Shown piece by piece: positions 8,284 to 16,109 of a DNA stretch of 36,466 bases. The stretch is from an uncultured Bacteroidota bacterium. GTDB lineage: Bacteria > Bacteroidota > Bacteroidia > Flavobacteriales_F > PHOS-HE28. A program made the position numbers and the translations under genes. The stretch is taken from assembly GCA_902825795.1 (NCBI GenBank), contig CADECG010000012.1:6017-42482 (forward strand), given 5' to 3'. The notes beneath the pieces were generated by a model, which ran no database searches, was not told where the DNA came from, and worked only from the letters and a program-made list of their open reading frames with translations. The first letter of the stretch is position 1, and each line of letters opens with the position of its first letter.

Positions 8284-8430
8284 CGCGACAGCCGAGCATG
8301 TGCGTGGCAGGGCCTGGTGCTGGGCCGGGCGAAGGGCAAACGGCTGATCTGCTGCGACACGTTCAAGAACCACGACCTGATGAGCGCGGAGGAGAAGGCA
8401 CTGTGGGAGATGATCAGGAAGATGGGGTAG
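8284..8430 (+). pseudogene. Orphan coding-like fragment
   Basis: A frame opening after the stop at 8281 and closing with TAG at 8428 encodes about 48 residues with protein-like character, ending G-K-R-L-I-C-C-D-T-F, then N-H-D-L-M-S-A-E-E-K and W-E-M-I-R-K-M-G. There is no plausible start, signal or upstream gene body. It looks like the 3' remnant of a lost gene, sitting between two copies of the hairpin repeat. I do not recognise the family. The rest of the gap 8191-8541 holds only the repeats. Confidence 0.35.
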
Positions 8431-8494
8431 CAGGGGATGACGGGCTGGGCCACGGCATGCAGTTACTTCATTGGACTTGTCATTTCGTGCCAAA

Positions 8495-8532
8495 GGCCAT
8501 GGACGGAAGCGCACTCGCCGACAACGCGTGCG
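8495..8532. repeat. Dispersed hairpin repeat, copy 2
   Basis: GGCC, then GGACGGAAGCGCACTCGCC, then a GTGCGT arm; located just past the 3' end of the minus-strand membrane gene that stops at 8542. Confidence 0.6.
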
Positions 8533-8541
8533 TACACGATG

Positions 8542-9567
8542 CTACCCAACAATGGGTCGCTGTCTTGCGTCTGTACGACCGAGAATCTGGTCGATCAGGA
8601 GATGGTAAGGGCTGCCCTCAGACCAAGCCACCATCCGAATACCATCACACTGTTCCAGTCCAACCTTATGAGTAAGAACCACGGCATCGTTGACTGCAAA
8701 TTCGATGTAGTACATAGATGCACCGGCATAGAACAACTGAACCGAGAACTGCAGTTGAAATGGATTGGGAATCGTGATGGGCTTACGGATTATTGACCTA
8801 TGGTAACGGATAGATGCTTCGAGAGAATTCTCCTCGGGTGCTTTGGACAAGCAAAACGCCAAGTCGCCTGTGAGTCGGAACGGACCACCAGCCTTGGAAT
8901 GAGGAGTCGATTGCTTGCTCTCAATGACAGTCGCAAAGTTGAACCCTTTGCTGAGCGAGCTAAGCTGGGCCCTGAACTCACAAACAGCACCACGCAATCC
9001 ATGGAACGCGTATTCTTTGATCGTGGCATGGGATTCAACGTCCCAGTGAGCATCGACCGTACCATTGATCTGATGCACCATTTGTATCGGCAGTGCTCTA
9101 CCGCGATCGGGATTCTGCTCTGGTACAGCTATGCGCTCAATATCGCCATAAGGGTGTTGACGACCAATGGTCGTTGGCCCTACCTGCGAAGAGTTGGCAG
9201 CAGCGGGTTGTGGATCTGCCTTGTTCTTACGATGTGGAACGTACTTATCAGAGCCTCCGAAAACCTCCAGTGATTGCACCTCCGAGGCCAACTTCGGAAC
9301 TCTTGGTTCGGTATTAACATGTCGCCTTGCGCGATAGCGGATAACCGTCAGCATGGTGTACACCACAACCGATGTTCCTATGATCCAGTAGAAGACCGGG
9401 ATTTCCAAAGTCACGGTGTATCCCGGCAGCGCAGGAAGAGTGTCCCACAACCATTGGAAAAGATGAAGTTTCTCCAAGATGAAGATGAGTACAGCCCAGA
9501 TCAAGGCCCAAATCGCAGCAGTCCTATCGAGATACCATGGTGTATGCTTCTGCGGGGGGCTTACCAT
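8542..9567 (-). CDS. Two-TM protein with large C-terminal domain
   Basis: 341 residues. Two membrane segments (about 17-38 and 57-78) are followed by a basic R-Y-R-A-R-R stop-transfer, the segment QSLEVFGGSDKYVP (98-111) and a long C-terminal domain (about 165-330) that looks beta-rich. The QSLE-x-x-G-x4-VP segment recurs at the same distance from TM2 in the two-TM protein at 10057-10443, so the two share a membrane module. A TACTTTTC element lies 5 nt before the start. The two-TM plus cytoplasmic domain layout is seen in several conflict-system effectors, but the C-terminal domain is not recognised. Composition is AT-richer than the core genome. Confidence 0.7.
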   Translation of the reverse strand: MVSPPQKHTPWYLDRTAAIWALIWAVLIFILEKLHLFQWLWDTLPALPGYTVTLEIPVFYWIIGTSVVVYTMLTVIRYRARRHVNTEPRVPKLASEVQSLEVFGGSDKYVPHRKNKADPQPAAANSSQVGPTTIGRQHPYGDIERIAVPEQNPDRGRALPIQMVHQINGTVDAHWDVESHATIKEYAFHGLRGAVCEFRAQLSSLSKGFNFATVIESKQSTPHSKAGGPFRLTGDLAFCLSKAPEENSLEASIRYHRSIIRKPITIPNPFQLQFSVQLFYAGASMYYIEFAVNDAVVLTHKVGLEQCDGIRMVAWSEGSPYHLLIDQILGRTDARQRPIVG

Positions 9568-9572
9568 GTGGG

Positions 9573-9580
9573 GAAAAGTA
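9573..9580 (-). promoter_or_regulatory. -7-like element of the two-TM gene
   Basis: On the minus strand TACTTTTC lies 5 nt upstream of the start at 9567. Confidence 0.4.
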
Positions 9581-9713
9581 ACGGGTTATCCGCACGCATA
9601 CCCGTGGACATTTGCGCACGACGGCACTACGTGCGCAGCTACGAAGGGAGGGGGTAAACACGCAGCTGAGTATGGGCGGGGGAGACTACCAGACCTTTAA
9701 GGTCGGGCTAAGA

Positions 9714-9752
9714 GGCCCAGACGGAAGCGCACTCGCGAAAAGCACGTGCGTC
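9714..9752. repeat. Dispersed hairpin repeat, copy 3
   Basis: GGCCC, then AGACGGAAGCGCACTCGC, then an ACGTGCGT arm; located just past the 3' end of the minus-strand SinR-like gene that stops at 9764. Like copies 1 and 2 it sits at a gene end, suggesting an extragenic or terminator-associated element. Confidence 0.6.
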
Positions 9753-9763
9753 GCCCCGAGATG

Positions 9764-10060
9764 CTAAGTTCTTCCTCTCTGCTCGTCAATCCACTTCCAT
9801 GCATCAGGGTTCAAGAGTCCGTCATGATCATGGAGATCTATTCGAGCAGTAAAGAACGACTTCCCTTTGGCAATTGAACGTACGTACTCAGCAACGTTAC
9901 TCGCAGTGTTGTCGTCCTCGACGATGATGATGTATGTCCCCTGCAAGTAGTGCCACCACGACTGCACCCCCTGTGCCGTGGTCAACATTCGATGGAACTC
10001 AGCATAATTGAAGCGGTCAGGCCCCCCTCCCTTGTCAAACGTGATGATATAGGCTTTCAT
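9764..10060 (-). CDS. SinR/Cas2-like small protein
   Basis: 98 residues. The layout matches SinR-like proteins of the Cas2/VapD ferredoxin-like superfamily: a first strand K-A-Y-I-I-T-F-D ending in D9, a helix with F-H-R-M-L, then S-W-W-H-Y-L, a second strand T-Y-I-I-I-V, a helix V-A-E-Y-V-R-S-I, and a final strand. There is no cas1 and no CRISPR array nearby, so it is not an adaptation gene. The start overlaps the upstream stop as ATGA, so it is translationally coupled to the two-TM gene. Family members include nucleases and proteins without known activity; D9 is the position that would be catalytic in Cas2. The role is unknown. Confidence 0.75.
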   Translation of the reverse strand: MKAYIITFDKGGGPDRFNYAEFHRMLTTAQGVQSWWHYLQGTYIIIVEDDNTASNVAEYVRSIAKGKSFFTARIDLHDHDGLLNPDAWKWIDEQRGRT

Positions 10061-10443
10061 GGAGAGGGCTGACTTAGGCTTCCAGTTCCACTTCCAAGTT
10101 CCTTCTGCGCATTGGGACTGGCCACAGCGGCTATTTCCTTGGCGTTGGGGACCAAGCGCGTGTCGTCACCAAGCAGTTCAAGCGATTGCATGCGGATTTG
10201 GAAGTCCTCTGATCTGAGGTAATCGGGCTTACGCACCGCATAGTAGCAGTAAAAGGAAAGACCAACTAGGAAGGCCAGAAGGGCCATTCCGAAGATGACA
10301 TACACTAAGAGCGTTTCCACTTGAGCTACCGCTGCCACGCAACCCAGGATGCTTAGCAAGAGTGCCCATTTGAAAGGCGCATCAGTAATGCTTCGAACAC
10401 GAACTCGGTTCACTTGGTTCATTATATGCACGAACTCGAACAT
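10057..10443 (-). CDS. Small two-TM protein coupled to the SinR-like gene
   Basis: 128 residues. Two membrane segments (about 25-43 and 46-68) are close together. The cytoplasmic tail carries QSLELLGDDTRLVPNAK (86-102), which parallels the QSLE-x-x-G-x4-VP segment of the protein encoded at 8542-9567. The end of the tail is low-complexity, rich in S, G and P. The stop and the next start overlap by 4 bases, implying stoichiometric production with the SinR-like protein. It is probably a membrane anchor or effector for it. This is inference; no known family is recognised. Confidence 0.7.
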   Translation of the reverse strand: MFEFVHIMNQVNRVRVRSITDAPFKWALLLSILGCVAAVAQVETLLVYVIFGMALLAFLVGLSFYCYYAVRKPDYLRSEDFQIRMQSLELLGDDTRLVPNAKEIAAVASPNAQKELGSGTGSLSQPSP

Positions 10444-10642
10444 AGGCTGCCGAATGTAGGCGACAACTCAAGTACGTTCATGAATTACCCGCATCACCTT
10501 GGCTGTTGCTGGTGCACGCGCTCGGCTCCAGCCCATGCGGAGGTTGAGTTCGTTGGAGCCGAGTGTGCTTTTGTCTAGGGCGTCCCGCCCGTCACTCTCA
10601 ACTGCGTCACTTCCCTCTACCTTGCTTCCTCATTCTCCACGC

Positions 10643-11071
10643 ATGCTCCAACCCACCGCATACCTCAACTTCCTCGACAACTGCGAGGAAGCATTCAACT
10701 TCTATAAGAAGGTCTTCAACGGCGAGATCGACTTCATGGGGCGCTTCAAGGAGATGCCGCCCGAAATGCGCGTGCCTGAGGGCTACGGTGAGAAATTGAT
10801 GCACGTGTCGTTGCGTGTGAAGGGCCAGCCCTTTCTGCTGGGTAGCGATACGCCGCCGGGTTACGGGCCTGCGCACCAAGTGGGCAACAACATATCGCTG
10901 AGCGTGAACCCCGAGAACGAAGCGGAAGCGCGCAGGCTGTACGATGCCCTGCGCGAGGGCGGCCACGTGATCATGGAACTGGCGCCAACGTTCTGGGCCG
11001 CGCAATTCGGGATGGTGCATGACCAGTTCGGGATCAACTGGATGATCAGCTACGGAGAGCCGAAGAGGTAG
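10643..11071 (+). CDS. VOC-family protein, PhnB-like
   Basis: 142 residues from ATG 10643; a longer in-frame extension upstream is not protein-like. A glyoxalase/bleomycin-resistance (VOC) fold of the PhnB type (PF06983): a Y-L-N-F opening, E-E-A-F-N-F-Y-K-K-V-F helix, H-V-S-L strand, S-D-T-P turn, W-A-A-Q-F-G near the end and D-Q-F-G-I-N-W-M as the closing signature. Relatives are metal-binding or ligand-binding homodimers, often without assigned substrate. TACCTTGC lies 17 nt before the start. It stands alone between the accessory stretch and the beta-lactamase-fold gene. Confidence 0.88.
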   Translation: MLQPTAYLNFLDNCEEAFNFYKKVFNGEIDFMGRFKEMPPEMRVPEGYGEKLMHVSLRVKGQPFLLGSDTPPGYGPAHQVGNNISLSVNPENEAEARRLYDALREGGHVIMELAPTFWAAQFGMVHDQFGINWMISYGEPKR

Positions 11072-11263
11072 ATCGGATCGCACAAGCCCATCCCTGCTTT
11101 CATCCGCACCGTCGGCTGCGTTGGCCCGTGGAGTGTTTTGTTATTGCCTGTTAACCGGGCAGCGTCATGCCCCTCCGCATCTAATCTCGGGGTCGGCAAG
11201 GCCGCGTAGCATGCACCTGTGCATGCGACTTCCACGGAACAACTGATCCACTGAACACCCAAC

Positions 11264-12760
11264 ATGAGCAACCCCGCTATCGGATCGATCCTGTTCCTCT
11301 CCTTACTCACGAGCTGCCAAGCGCAGCAGCAGCCGGAGGTGAACCTGTACGAGCGCTACCTCACCGTGGCGCACGCCCGGGGTCAGTTCAACGGAACGGC
11401 GCTGGTGTACGATCGAGGGAAGATCGTTTACCAAGGGGCCTTCGGTATCGGCAGCATCGATCCCGTTGACTCACTCGACCTGAACTCGCAGTTCCGGTTG
11501 GCGTCGGTGAGCAAGCAGTTCACGGCCATGGGCATTATGGTCCTGAAGGAGCAGGGCAAGCTGAAGTATGATCAGGACATCCGCGACTTCATGCCCGAAC
11601 TGCCTTATGAGGGGATCACCGTAAGGCACCTGCTGCACCATGTTTCCGGCTTGCCGGATTACGAGCCGCTGATGGACCAGAATTGGAAGACGGATCTGAA
11701 TTACGACGACCCAGCCCGCTACACCGACGGCAACGCGGATGTGATCAAGATGCTGGTGGAGAAGAAGCCGCCGGTGTACTTCAAGCCCGGCGAGAAATGG
11801 CAATACAGCAACACGGGCTACAACCTGCTCGGCACCATCGTCGCGAAGGCTTCGGGCGTGTCGTTCGCGGAGTACACGCAGAAATACATTTTCGATCCGG
11901 CCGGGATGTCGCGCACGGTGATGTACGACTTCGTCATCGGCCGGGACCCGAAGATGCCGGACCGCGCCTATGGCTTCCAGGTGGGATGGGACGGAACGAC
12001 CAGAAGCCCTGCGGATTCGCATTACCTGAACCATGGGCAGGGAGAGGATGGGGTCTATTCCACCGTGGGCGACCTGTTGAAGTGGGACAGGATCCTCTAC
12101 ACCGAAAAGCTGGTGAGCAAGGCCACGCTTGAAGAAGCCTTCACCCCGGCGGTGCTCAACAACGGCGACACCACGGAGTATGGCTTCGGCTGGTTCGTTC
12201 AGAAGTCGCCCACCGGAAAACGCATGGTGTCGCACTCGGGTGGCTGGCTCAGTTTCACCACGTACATCTTCCGGGGGATCGAAGAGGACAAGTGTTTCGT
12301 GGTGCTGAAGAACAGTTCCGGGGTCGGCGGCTGGGGCATCATTGATGGCTTGACGGACCTGCTGTACGGACAGTCCGCCAAGCTGCCGCCCCGCTCGATC
12401 CGCGTGGAACTGGGAAAAGAGGTGGCGCGCGGAGGAGTGGAGCACGCGATCGACCACTATCGGAAGTGGAAGGCCGAAGGATCGGCGGATCTGATCATCA
12501 ATGAGGGCGAGCTGAACATGCTGGGGTATGAACTGCTATGGGCCGGTCGTGTGGATGATGCGGCGGCGATCCTCCGGCTGACCATGGAAGAGTATCCGGG
12601 CTCCGCCAACGCCTATGACAGTTATGGCGATGCCCTGATCGCTAAAGGAGACACCGTGAACGCACTGCTGAACTTCAAGAAGGCGTTCGCAATGGACGCT
12701 ACGATGACGGCGACCAAGGAGAAAATTGATGGGCTTGAGGCGGTGAAGCCGAAGGATTGA
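11264..12760 (+). CDS. Beta-lactamase-fold serine hydrolase lipoprotein
   Basis: 498 residues. The lipobox L-L-T-S-C18 marks a lipoprotein. A class C beta-lactamase / penicillin-binding-like domain (PF00144) follows: S81-V-S-K84 is the S-x-x-K nucleophile, Y181-S-N183 the Y-x-N triad, and H-S-G-G the third motif. A C-terminal region (about 400-495) has TPR-like helices (A-Y-D-S-Y-G-D-A-L-I-A-K-G). Relatives are esterases, D-aminopeptidases or peptidases rather than antibiotic-resistance enzymes, and this architecture is frequent in Bacteroidota. The gene is monocistronic as far as seen. In the roughly 190 bases upstream there is no clear promoter core near the start, so the start rests on the signal peptide. 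Confidence 0.9.
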   Translation: MSNPAIGSILFLSLLTSCQAQQQPEVNLYERYLTVAHARGQFNGTALVYDRGKIVYQGAFGIGSIDPVDSLDLNSQFRLASVSKQFTAMGIMVLKEQGKLKYDQDIRDFMPELPYEGITVRHLLHHVSGLPDYEPLMDQNWKTDLNYDDPARYTDGNADVIKMLVEKKPPVYFKPGEKWQYSNTGYNLLGTIVAKASGVSFAEYTQKYIFDPAGMSRTVMYDFVIGRDPKMPDRAYGFQVGWDGTTRSPADSHYLNHGQGEDGVYSTVGDLLKWDRILYTEKLVSKATLEEAFTPAVLNNGDTTEYGFGWFVQKSPTGKRMVSHSGGWLSFTTYIFRGIEEDKCFVVLKNSSGVGGWGIIDGLTDLLYGQSAKLPPRSIRVELGKEVARGGVEHAIDHYRKWKAEGSADLIINEGELNMLGYELLWAGRVDDAAAILRLTMEEYPGSANAYDSYGDALIAKGDTVNALLNFKKAFAMDATMTATKEKIDGLEAVKPKD

Positions 12761-12793
12761 CCTCAAGTGCACATGCGTAACAAAGGCTCTGGA

Positions 12794-12801
12794 TAGCTTC
12801 G
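12794..12801 (+). promoter_or_regulatory. -7-like element of the DUF4468-like gene
   Basis: TAGCTTCG lies 4 nt before ATG 12806, fitting the short-leader promoter pattern. Confidence 0.45.
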
Positions 12802-12805
12802 CTGA

Positions 12806-13360
12806 ATGTTCCTTCACCGATGCATTGTGCTTTGTGCTTGCTGGGTGCCTGCGCTTTTCGGCACATGTCAAACGTCGACACCCTTGGTACGTGAGATACC
12901 ATGGTATGTGAGCGAAGATTCTCTTTTCGCCCTGGCAAGTGCTTGGTTCGCCGACACCACCTACTTATCTACCGTGGTCTTAGGAAAGGCAATTCCTGAA
13001 ACAAAGACGGTGGTTGGAGCAGGTTCGAGTGTTGTGAGATACGAGGCGGGTACCGGGCCTAACGGGAAAAAAGGAACGATGACTTTCGTTTACAATGTGA
13101 AACTGGAAGCCTATCCCGAGCTTTTCAAACTGACCATCTACGATCTCAAATTGGATGGTTTACCGCTAGTGAACGATACGTGTTGGCAACCTTGCAACAA
13201 CGACCCTTATCCCAAGAACCGGGACGATCGCCATTCCAGGATGATCGAGGATTCGATCTGGCGGCAAGTAGCGGGCAGTGCCCGATCTGAAATGGCGAGT
13301 GTGATTGACCGTTTGTTCATGTTCCTTTTGATGACGCGGAACCCTTCGCCACGTCGATAA
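12806..13360 (+). CDS. Secreted protein, DUF4468-like (TBP-like fold)
   Basis: 184 residues with an N-terminal signal peptide (I-V-L-C-A-C-W-V-P-A-L-F-G). The central part, D-S-L-F-A-L-A-S-A-W-F followed by V-V-L-G-K-A, a G-A-G-S-S-V-V-R-Y strand and T-M-T-F-V-Y-N-V-K-L-E, follows the outline of DUF4468, a Bacteroidota domain predicted to have a TBP-like fold. The match is by pattern only. Two cysteines near residue 125 (C-W-Q-P-C) may pair. The gene is AT-richer than its neighbours. Function is unknown; it is probably periplasmic. Confidence 0.65.
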   Translation: MFLHRCIVLCACWVPALFGTCQTSTPLVREIPWYVSEDSLFALASAWFADTTYLSTVVLGKAIPETKTVVGAGSSVVRYEAGTGPNGKKGTMTFVYNVKLEAYPELFKLTIYDLKLDGLPLVNDTCWQPCNNDPYPKNRDDRHSRMIEDSIWRQVAGSARSEMASVIDRLFMFLLMTRNPSPRR

Positions 13361-13371
13361 CACGATCAGAC

Positions 13372-14472
13372 ATGCTCCATGTGCCTAGGCTCCATGCAGG
13401 CAACCCGTTCCTCTTCGCAATAGTGACTGTGTTGCTGATGTCTTCCTGCACGGAACAAGTCAAGACACCCGACCACGCCACGAGTGGTACTACCGTAGCC
13501 GTGCAACCGGACAGCGCAACACTTGCGGCCCGCCTTATGCAGCGACCCGGCGAAACGGAACAGATCAGCCAGTACATCCGCCGCATGTTGCAGGACCACG
13601 AGGGCAACATCTGGTTCGGCACTACGAGTGATGGTGTGGCACGTTACAACGGTCGATCGCTCGAATACTTCACGCCTGCGAACGGCTTCAGCAGCAATTG
13701 GGTGGGGAGCATGGCGCAAGTCGCGAACGGCGACATCTGGTTCGCCACGGGCGGCGGTGTGTCGCGCTATGATGGCTCCGGTTTCACCAACTACACAACA
13801 AAAGATGGCTTGGCCAGTGATGAGGTGTGGAGCGTGCTGGAAGACCGTAACGGCGGCCTTTGGTTCGGTACGGAAGAAGGTGTCTCGCGCTTCGATGGCC
13901 GGACCTTCACCCCCTTCCCCATCCCCGCCGCCGACTTCAGCGAGCATCCGTATTACAAGTACCCGAAGCAGATCAACTGCATTATCGAGGACAAGTCAGG
14001 GAACATCTTGTTCGCCAGCAATGGCGGCGGTGTCTACAGGTACGACGGCAAGGCGTTGACCAACCTTTCGGAGAAGGATGGCCTCTGCAACAACTTCGTG
14101 CAGACCATTATGGAGGACAAGTCGGGGAACCTGTGGTTCGGCACGCGCTACGGGGGGCTATGCAAGTACGATGGCAAGGCCTTCACATCATACGGCAGGA
14201 AGGACGGCGTGCTCGGCGATCAGATATGGGTGATCCATCAGGACAGCGGAGGGACCATATGGATCGGGGCAAGCGGCTATGGCTTGTGCAGCTACAACGG
14301 CAGTGTGTTCACGTGCTACACGGAACAGGACGCTGCTGGCCTCAAGAACGTGCAGAGCATTCTCGAAGACGCCAACGGGCAGCTTTGGATCGGTACCTCA
14401 AGTGGCGTGTATCGCTACAGTGGTGGGACGTTCAGCAATTGGACGAAGGAGGACGCGTTGCGCGGAGAATGA
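13372..14472 (+). CDS. Lipoprotein with a seven-bladed Reg_prop propeller
   Basis: 366 residues. The lipobox M-S-S-C26 marks a lipoprotein. Seven Reg_prop repeats follow, each about 40 residues and ending in a W-F-G-T/W-I-G-T strand plus a Y-D-G or Y-N-G turn; this makes one complete propeller. In hybrid two-component sensors such propellers bind polysaccharides and are fused to a histidine kinase, but here the protein ends after the last blade. It may be a free ligand-binding lipoprotein or a partner of a sensor elsewhere. It starts 11 nt after the preceding stop, so the two could be cotranscribed. A terminator hairpin follows. Confidence 0.88.
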   Translation: MLHVPRLHAGNPFLFAIVTVLLMSSCTEQVKTPDHATSGTTVAVQPDSATLAARLMQRPGETEQISQYIRRMLQDHEGNIWFGTTSDGVARYNGRSLEYFTPANGFSSNWVGSMAQVANGDIWFATGGGVSRYDGSGFTNYTTKDGLASDEVWSVLEDRNGGLWFGTEEGVSRFDGRTFTPFPIPAADFSEHPYYKYPKQINCIIEDKSGNILFASNGGGVYRYDGKALTNLSEKDGLCNNFVQTIMEDKSGNLWFGTRYGGLCKYDGKAFTSYGRKDGVLGDQIWVIHQDSGGTIWIGASGYGLCSYNGSVFTCYTEQDAAGLKNVQSILEDANGQLWIGTSSGVYRYSGGTFSNWTKEDALRGE

Positions 14473-14497
14473 AGACTATCAGCGGCACAGCCAAGCT

Positions 14498-14533
14498 GAA
14501 GAGCCTGCCGGGTTACACCCGAACAGGCTCTTC
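14498..14533. terminator. Bidirectional hairpin between convergent genes
   Basis: A perfect 10-bp outer stem (14498-14507 with 14524-14533) encloses a second 5-bp stem (14509-14513 with 14517-14521). It lies between the propeller gene and the convergent lipoprotein gene. Confidence 0.7.
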
Positions 14534-14579
14534 ATGAACGTGCACCTTGCAGAGTGCAGGTTGTTGCGCCGAACTCCGA

Positions 14580-15095
14580 TCAGAACACCATCGGCTGGTT
14601 CTTGCGGCCCACCATCAGTTTGCGGGTATGGTCCACGGCCACGCAACCACCGTCCTTGTCGAAACCGATGTTGCCCACGGGGCCCATATAAGTGAAGCCG
14701 GCCATGTTCTGCTTCAGTTCCATGATCACCGCGAACCGCACGTGGCGGGTCTCGTCGCGGAACCCGGCAGCGCGGGCATGATGCGTATCCACGAGCACTT
14801 CCTTGGGCAAGTGGCCGGGATGGGCGAAGCGTAAGACCACTTCGGCGTCGGCCGGTAATACCAGGTCGAAGCGGCCCATGTTCGAAATGGGCACGCGTTG
14901 CACCTCACCGTTCACTTCCAACTCCACGGTCGTTGCATCGAAACTGAGGTCTTCCACGTGCACCCAACCCGTTACGGCCACTGCATCATCCTTCGGTGGT
15001 GTGTACGGACCCTCGCCGGATGCTGAAACCGTGGTGGAGCAACCGAGCAGGACCGCCAAGGCGGCCGTGTGGAGGTGAAACGTTGGGGTTTTCAT
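14580..15095 (-). CDS. Small lipoprotein of unknown function
   Basis: 171 residues. The lipobox L-L-G-C19 predicts a lipoprotein. The rest has beta-strand character resembling a carboxypeptidase-regulatory-like or SpaA-type fold: V-T-G-W-V-H-V, E-L-E-V-N-G-E-V, R-F-D-L-V-L-P and V-V-L-R-F-A-H-P-G-H. The last half (V-R-F-A-V-I-M-E-L-K) continues the pattern. No enzyme motif is seen. It converges on the propeller gene across the hairpin and diverges from the unknown gene at 15420. Confidence 0.7.
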   Translation of the reverse strand: MKTPTFHLHTAALAVLLGCSTTVSASGEGPYTPPKDDAVAVTGWVHVEDLSFDATTVELEVNGEVQRVPISNMGRFDLVLPADAEVVLRFAHPGHLPKEVLVDTHHARAAGFRDETRHVRFAVIMELKQNMAGFTYMGPVGNIGFDKDGGCVAVDHTRKLMVGRKNQPMVF

Positions 15096-15419
15096 GGATG
15101 CTGTTTTGCGCTGGATACGCCACCCATTCGATACGAGTTCCTCTCAAAACACATCCGATCCGACCGGCAGCCGACCGGCATGGCCGAACCATGGAAAGCC
15201 TTCGGTGAACGGCAGGAATATTTTCAGGGCGAAGGGCAGGCGGTCGGCGCTGCCAGCCAACCCCTGTTCGGGCCGATCGAGGACCCGGCTTTTCTGGCCG
15301 TTCGGGTACCGCTCCTCGTTCTGCGGCCCGTTCGGCAAGGCCATGCACATGATAACCCCGTGCGCGTGCGTTACGTAACAGTGCCCGCAAACGCTTGTAC
15401 AGCCGTGATCCGCTCAGGA
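15096..15419. other. 324-base divergent intergenic region
   Basis: No gene is supported here. Frames are open on both strands but composition looks non-coding and no family is recognised. It holds a short direct repeat (GACCGGCA twice near 15160-15180) and a 10-bp palindrome GTTACGTAAC at 15370-15379, 41 bases before the start at 15420, which could be an operator. If the start at 15420 is wrong, part of this stretch could encode an N-terminal extension. Confidence 0.4.
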
Positions 15420-16088
15420 ATGACCCCAGCGCAGGTGGCATCGGCCGCCCGCAAGGACGTGGGCCAACTGCGGCAGCATGTGCTTGAGAAACACGCCGAC
15501 CTGGTGGGCCTTTGCCCCAAAGCGAACAGCAACGAGGTGGTGGAGCGCGGCGGAAAATTCAGTTCGAGCAAGGGACTTCAGTGGGTGTATGTGATCACGG
15601 CCTACAAAGGCGCGGTGACGTTGTATCCGTTGTTGTGGTATGCCACTACCGAAGGGATACATGCCATGCAGATCGATGCCCAAGGACCAGCGCAGTACTT
15701 CCAGCCGCATGTGCTGGACCGGTACCTGAAACGCTACCTCCACCGCAGGGGTGGCCGGGACGGTGCGATCCGGCAATTCCACAAGCACAACTACGACAAG
15801 GTCTTCCAGCCGGACACGTACAAGGGCGATCGCGAGAGCTTCGTAGCGGTGATCGACGACGGATACGTAATGGGTGAGAACCTGCGGGACCAAGCGATCG
15901 TGTACTTCCGGACGTTCTACAACAAGACGATCGGTCGCAAGCGCTTCGGCGAATTGCGTTCGGCCTTGAAGTGGCGGGCCCTGATGAAGTCCATCGCCTT
16001 TGAGCACAAGGGCCGACGCGATACCCCACACACTGCTTGGGGACGCGGCTATCCGGTGGTCTTCGCACCGCTGCGCGCTGCGGCTTAG
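15420..16088 (+). CDS. Conserved-looking protein of unknown function
   Basis: 222 residues from ATG 15420. This start is preferred because the longer open frame (to 15069) runs antisense into the neighbouring lipoprotein and has no protein-like sequence. No signal peptide or membrane segment is visible. A mid-region with F-Q-P-H-V-L-D-R-Y-L-K-R-Y resembles a motif I recall from uncharacterised Bacteroidota proteins (F-x-P-H-F-L-x-R-Y), without known function. The C-terminus is basic. Nearby genes give no hint. Confidence in coding is good; in function, none. Confidence 0.7.
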   Translation: MTPAQVASAARKDVGQLRQHVLEKHADLVGLCPKANSNEVVERGGKFSSSKGLQWVYVITAYKGAVTLYPLLWYATTEGIHAMQIDAQGPAQYFQPHVLDRYLKRYLHRRGGRDGAIRQFHKHNYDKVFQPDTYKGDRESFVAVIDDGYVMGENLRDQAIVYFRTFYNKTIGRKRFGELRSALKWRALMKSIAFEHKGRRDTPHTAWGRGYPVVFAPLRAAA

Positions 16089-16109
16089 TGCAACCCGCCC
16101 AACAGGGCC

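Noticed and set aside
9764..10060. Cas2 of a CRISPR adaptation module
   Set aside because: No cas1, no array, and the gene is coupled to a small membrane protein; the SinR-like reading fits better.
11264..12760. Beta-lactamase conferring antibiotic resistance
   Set aside because: The lipoprotein anchor, H-S-G third motif and TPR-like tail fit an esterase/peptidase-type serine hydrolase rather than a true class C enzyme.
15069..15419. N-terminal extension of the unknown protein at 15420
   Set aside because: Sequence is not protein-like and overlaps the divergent lipoprotein gene start.
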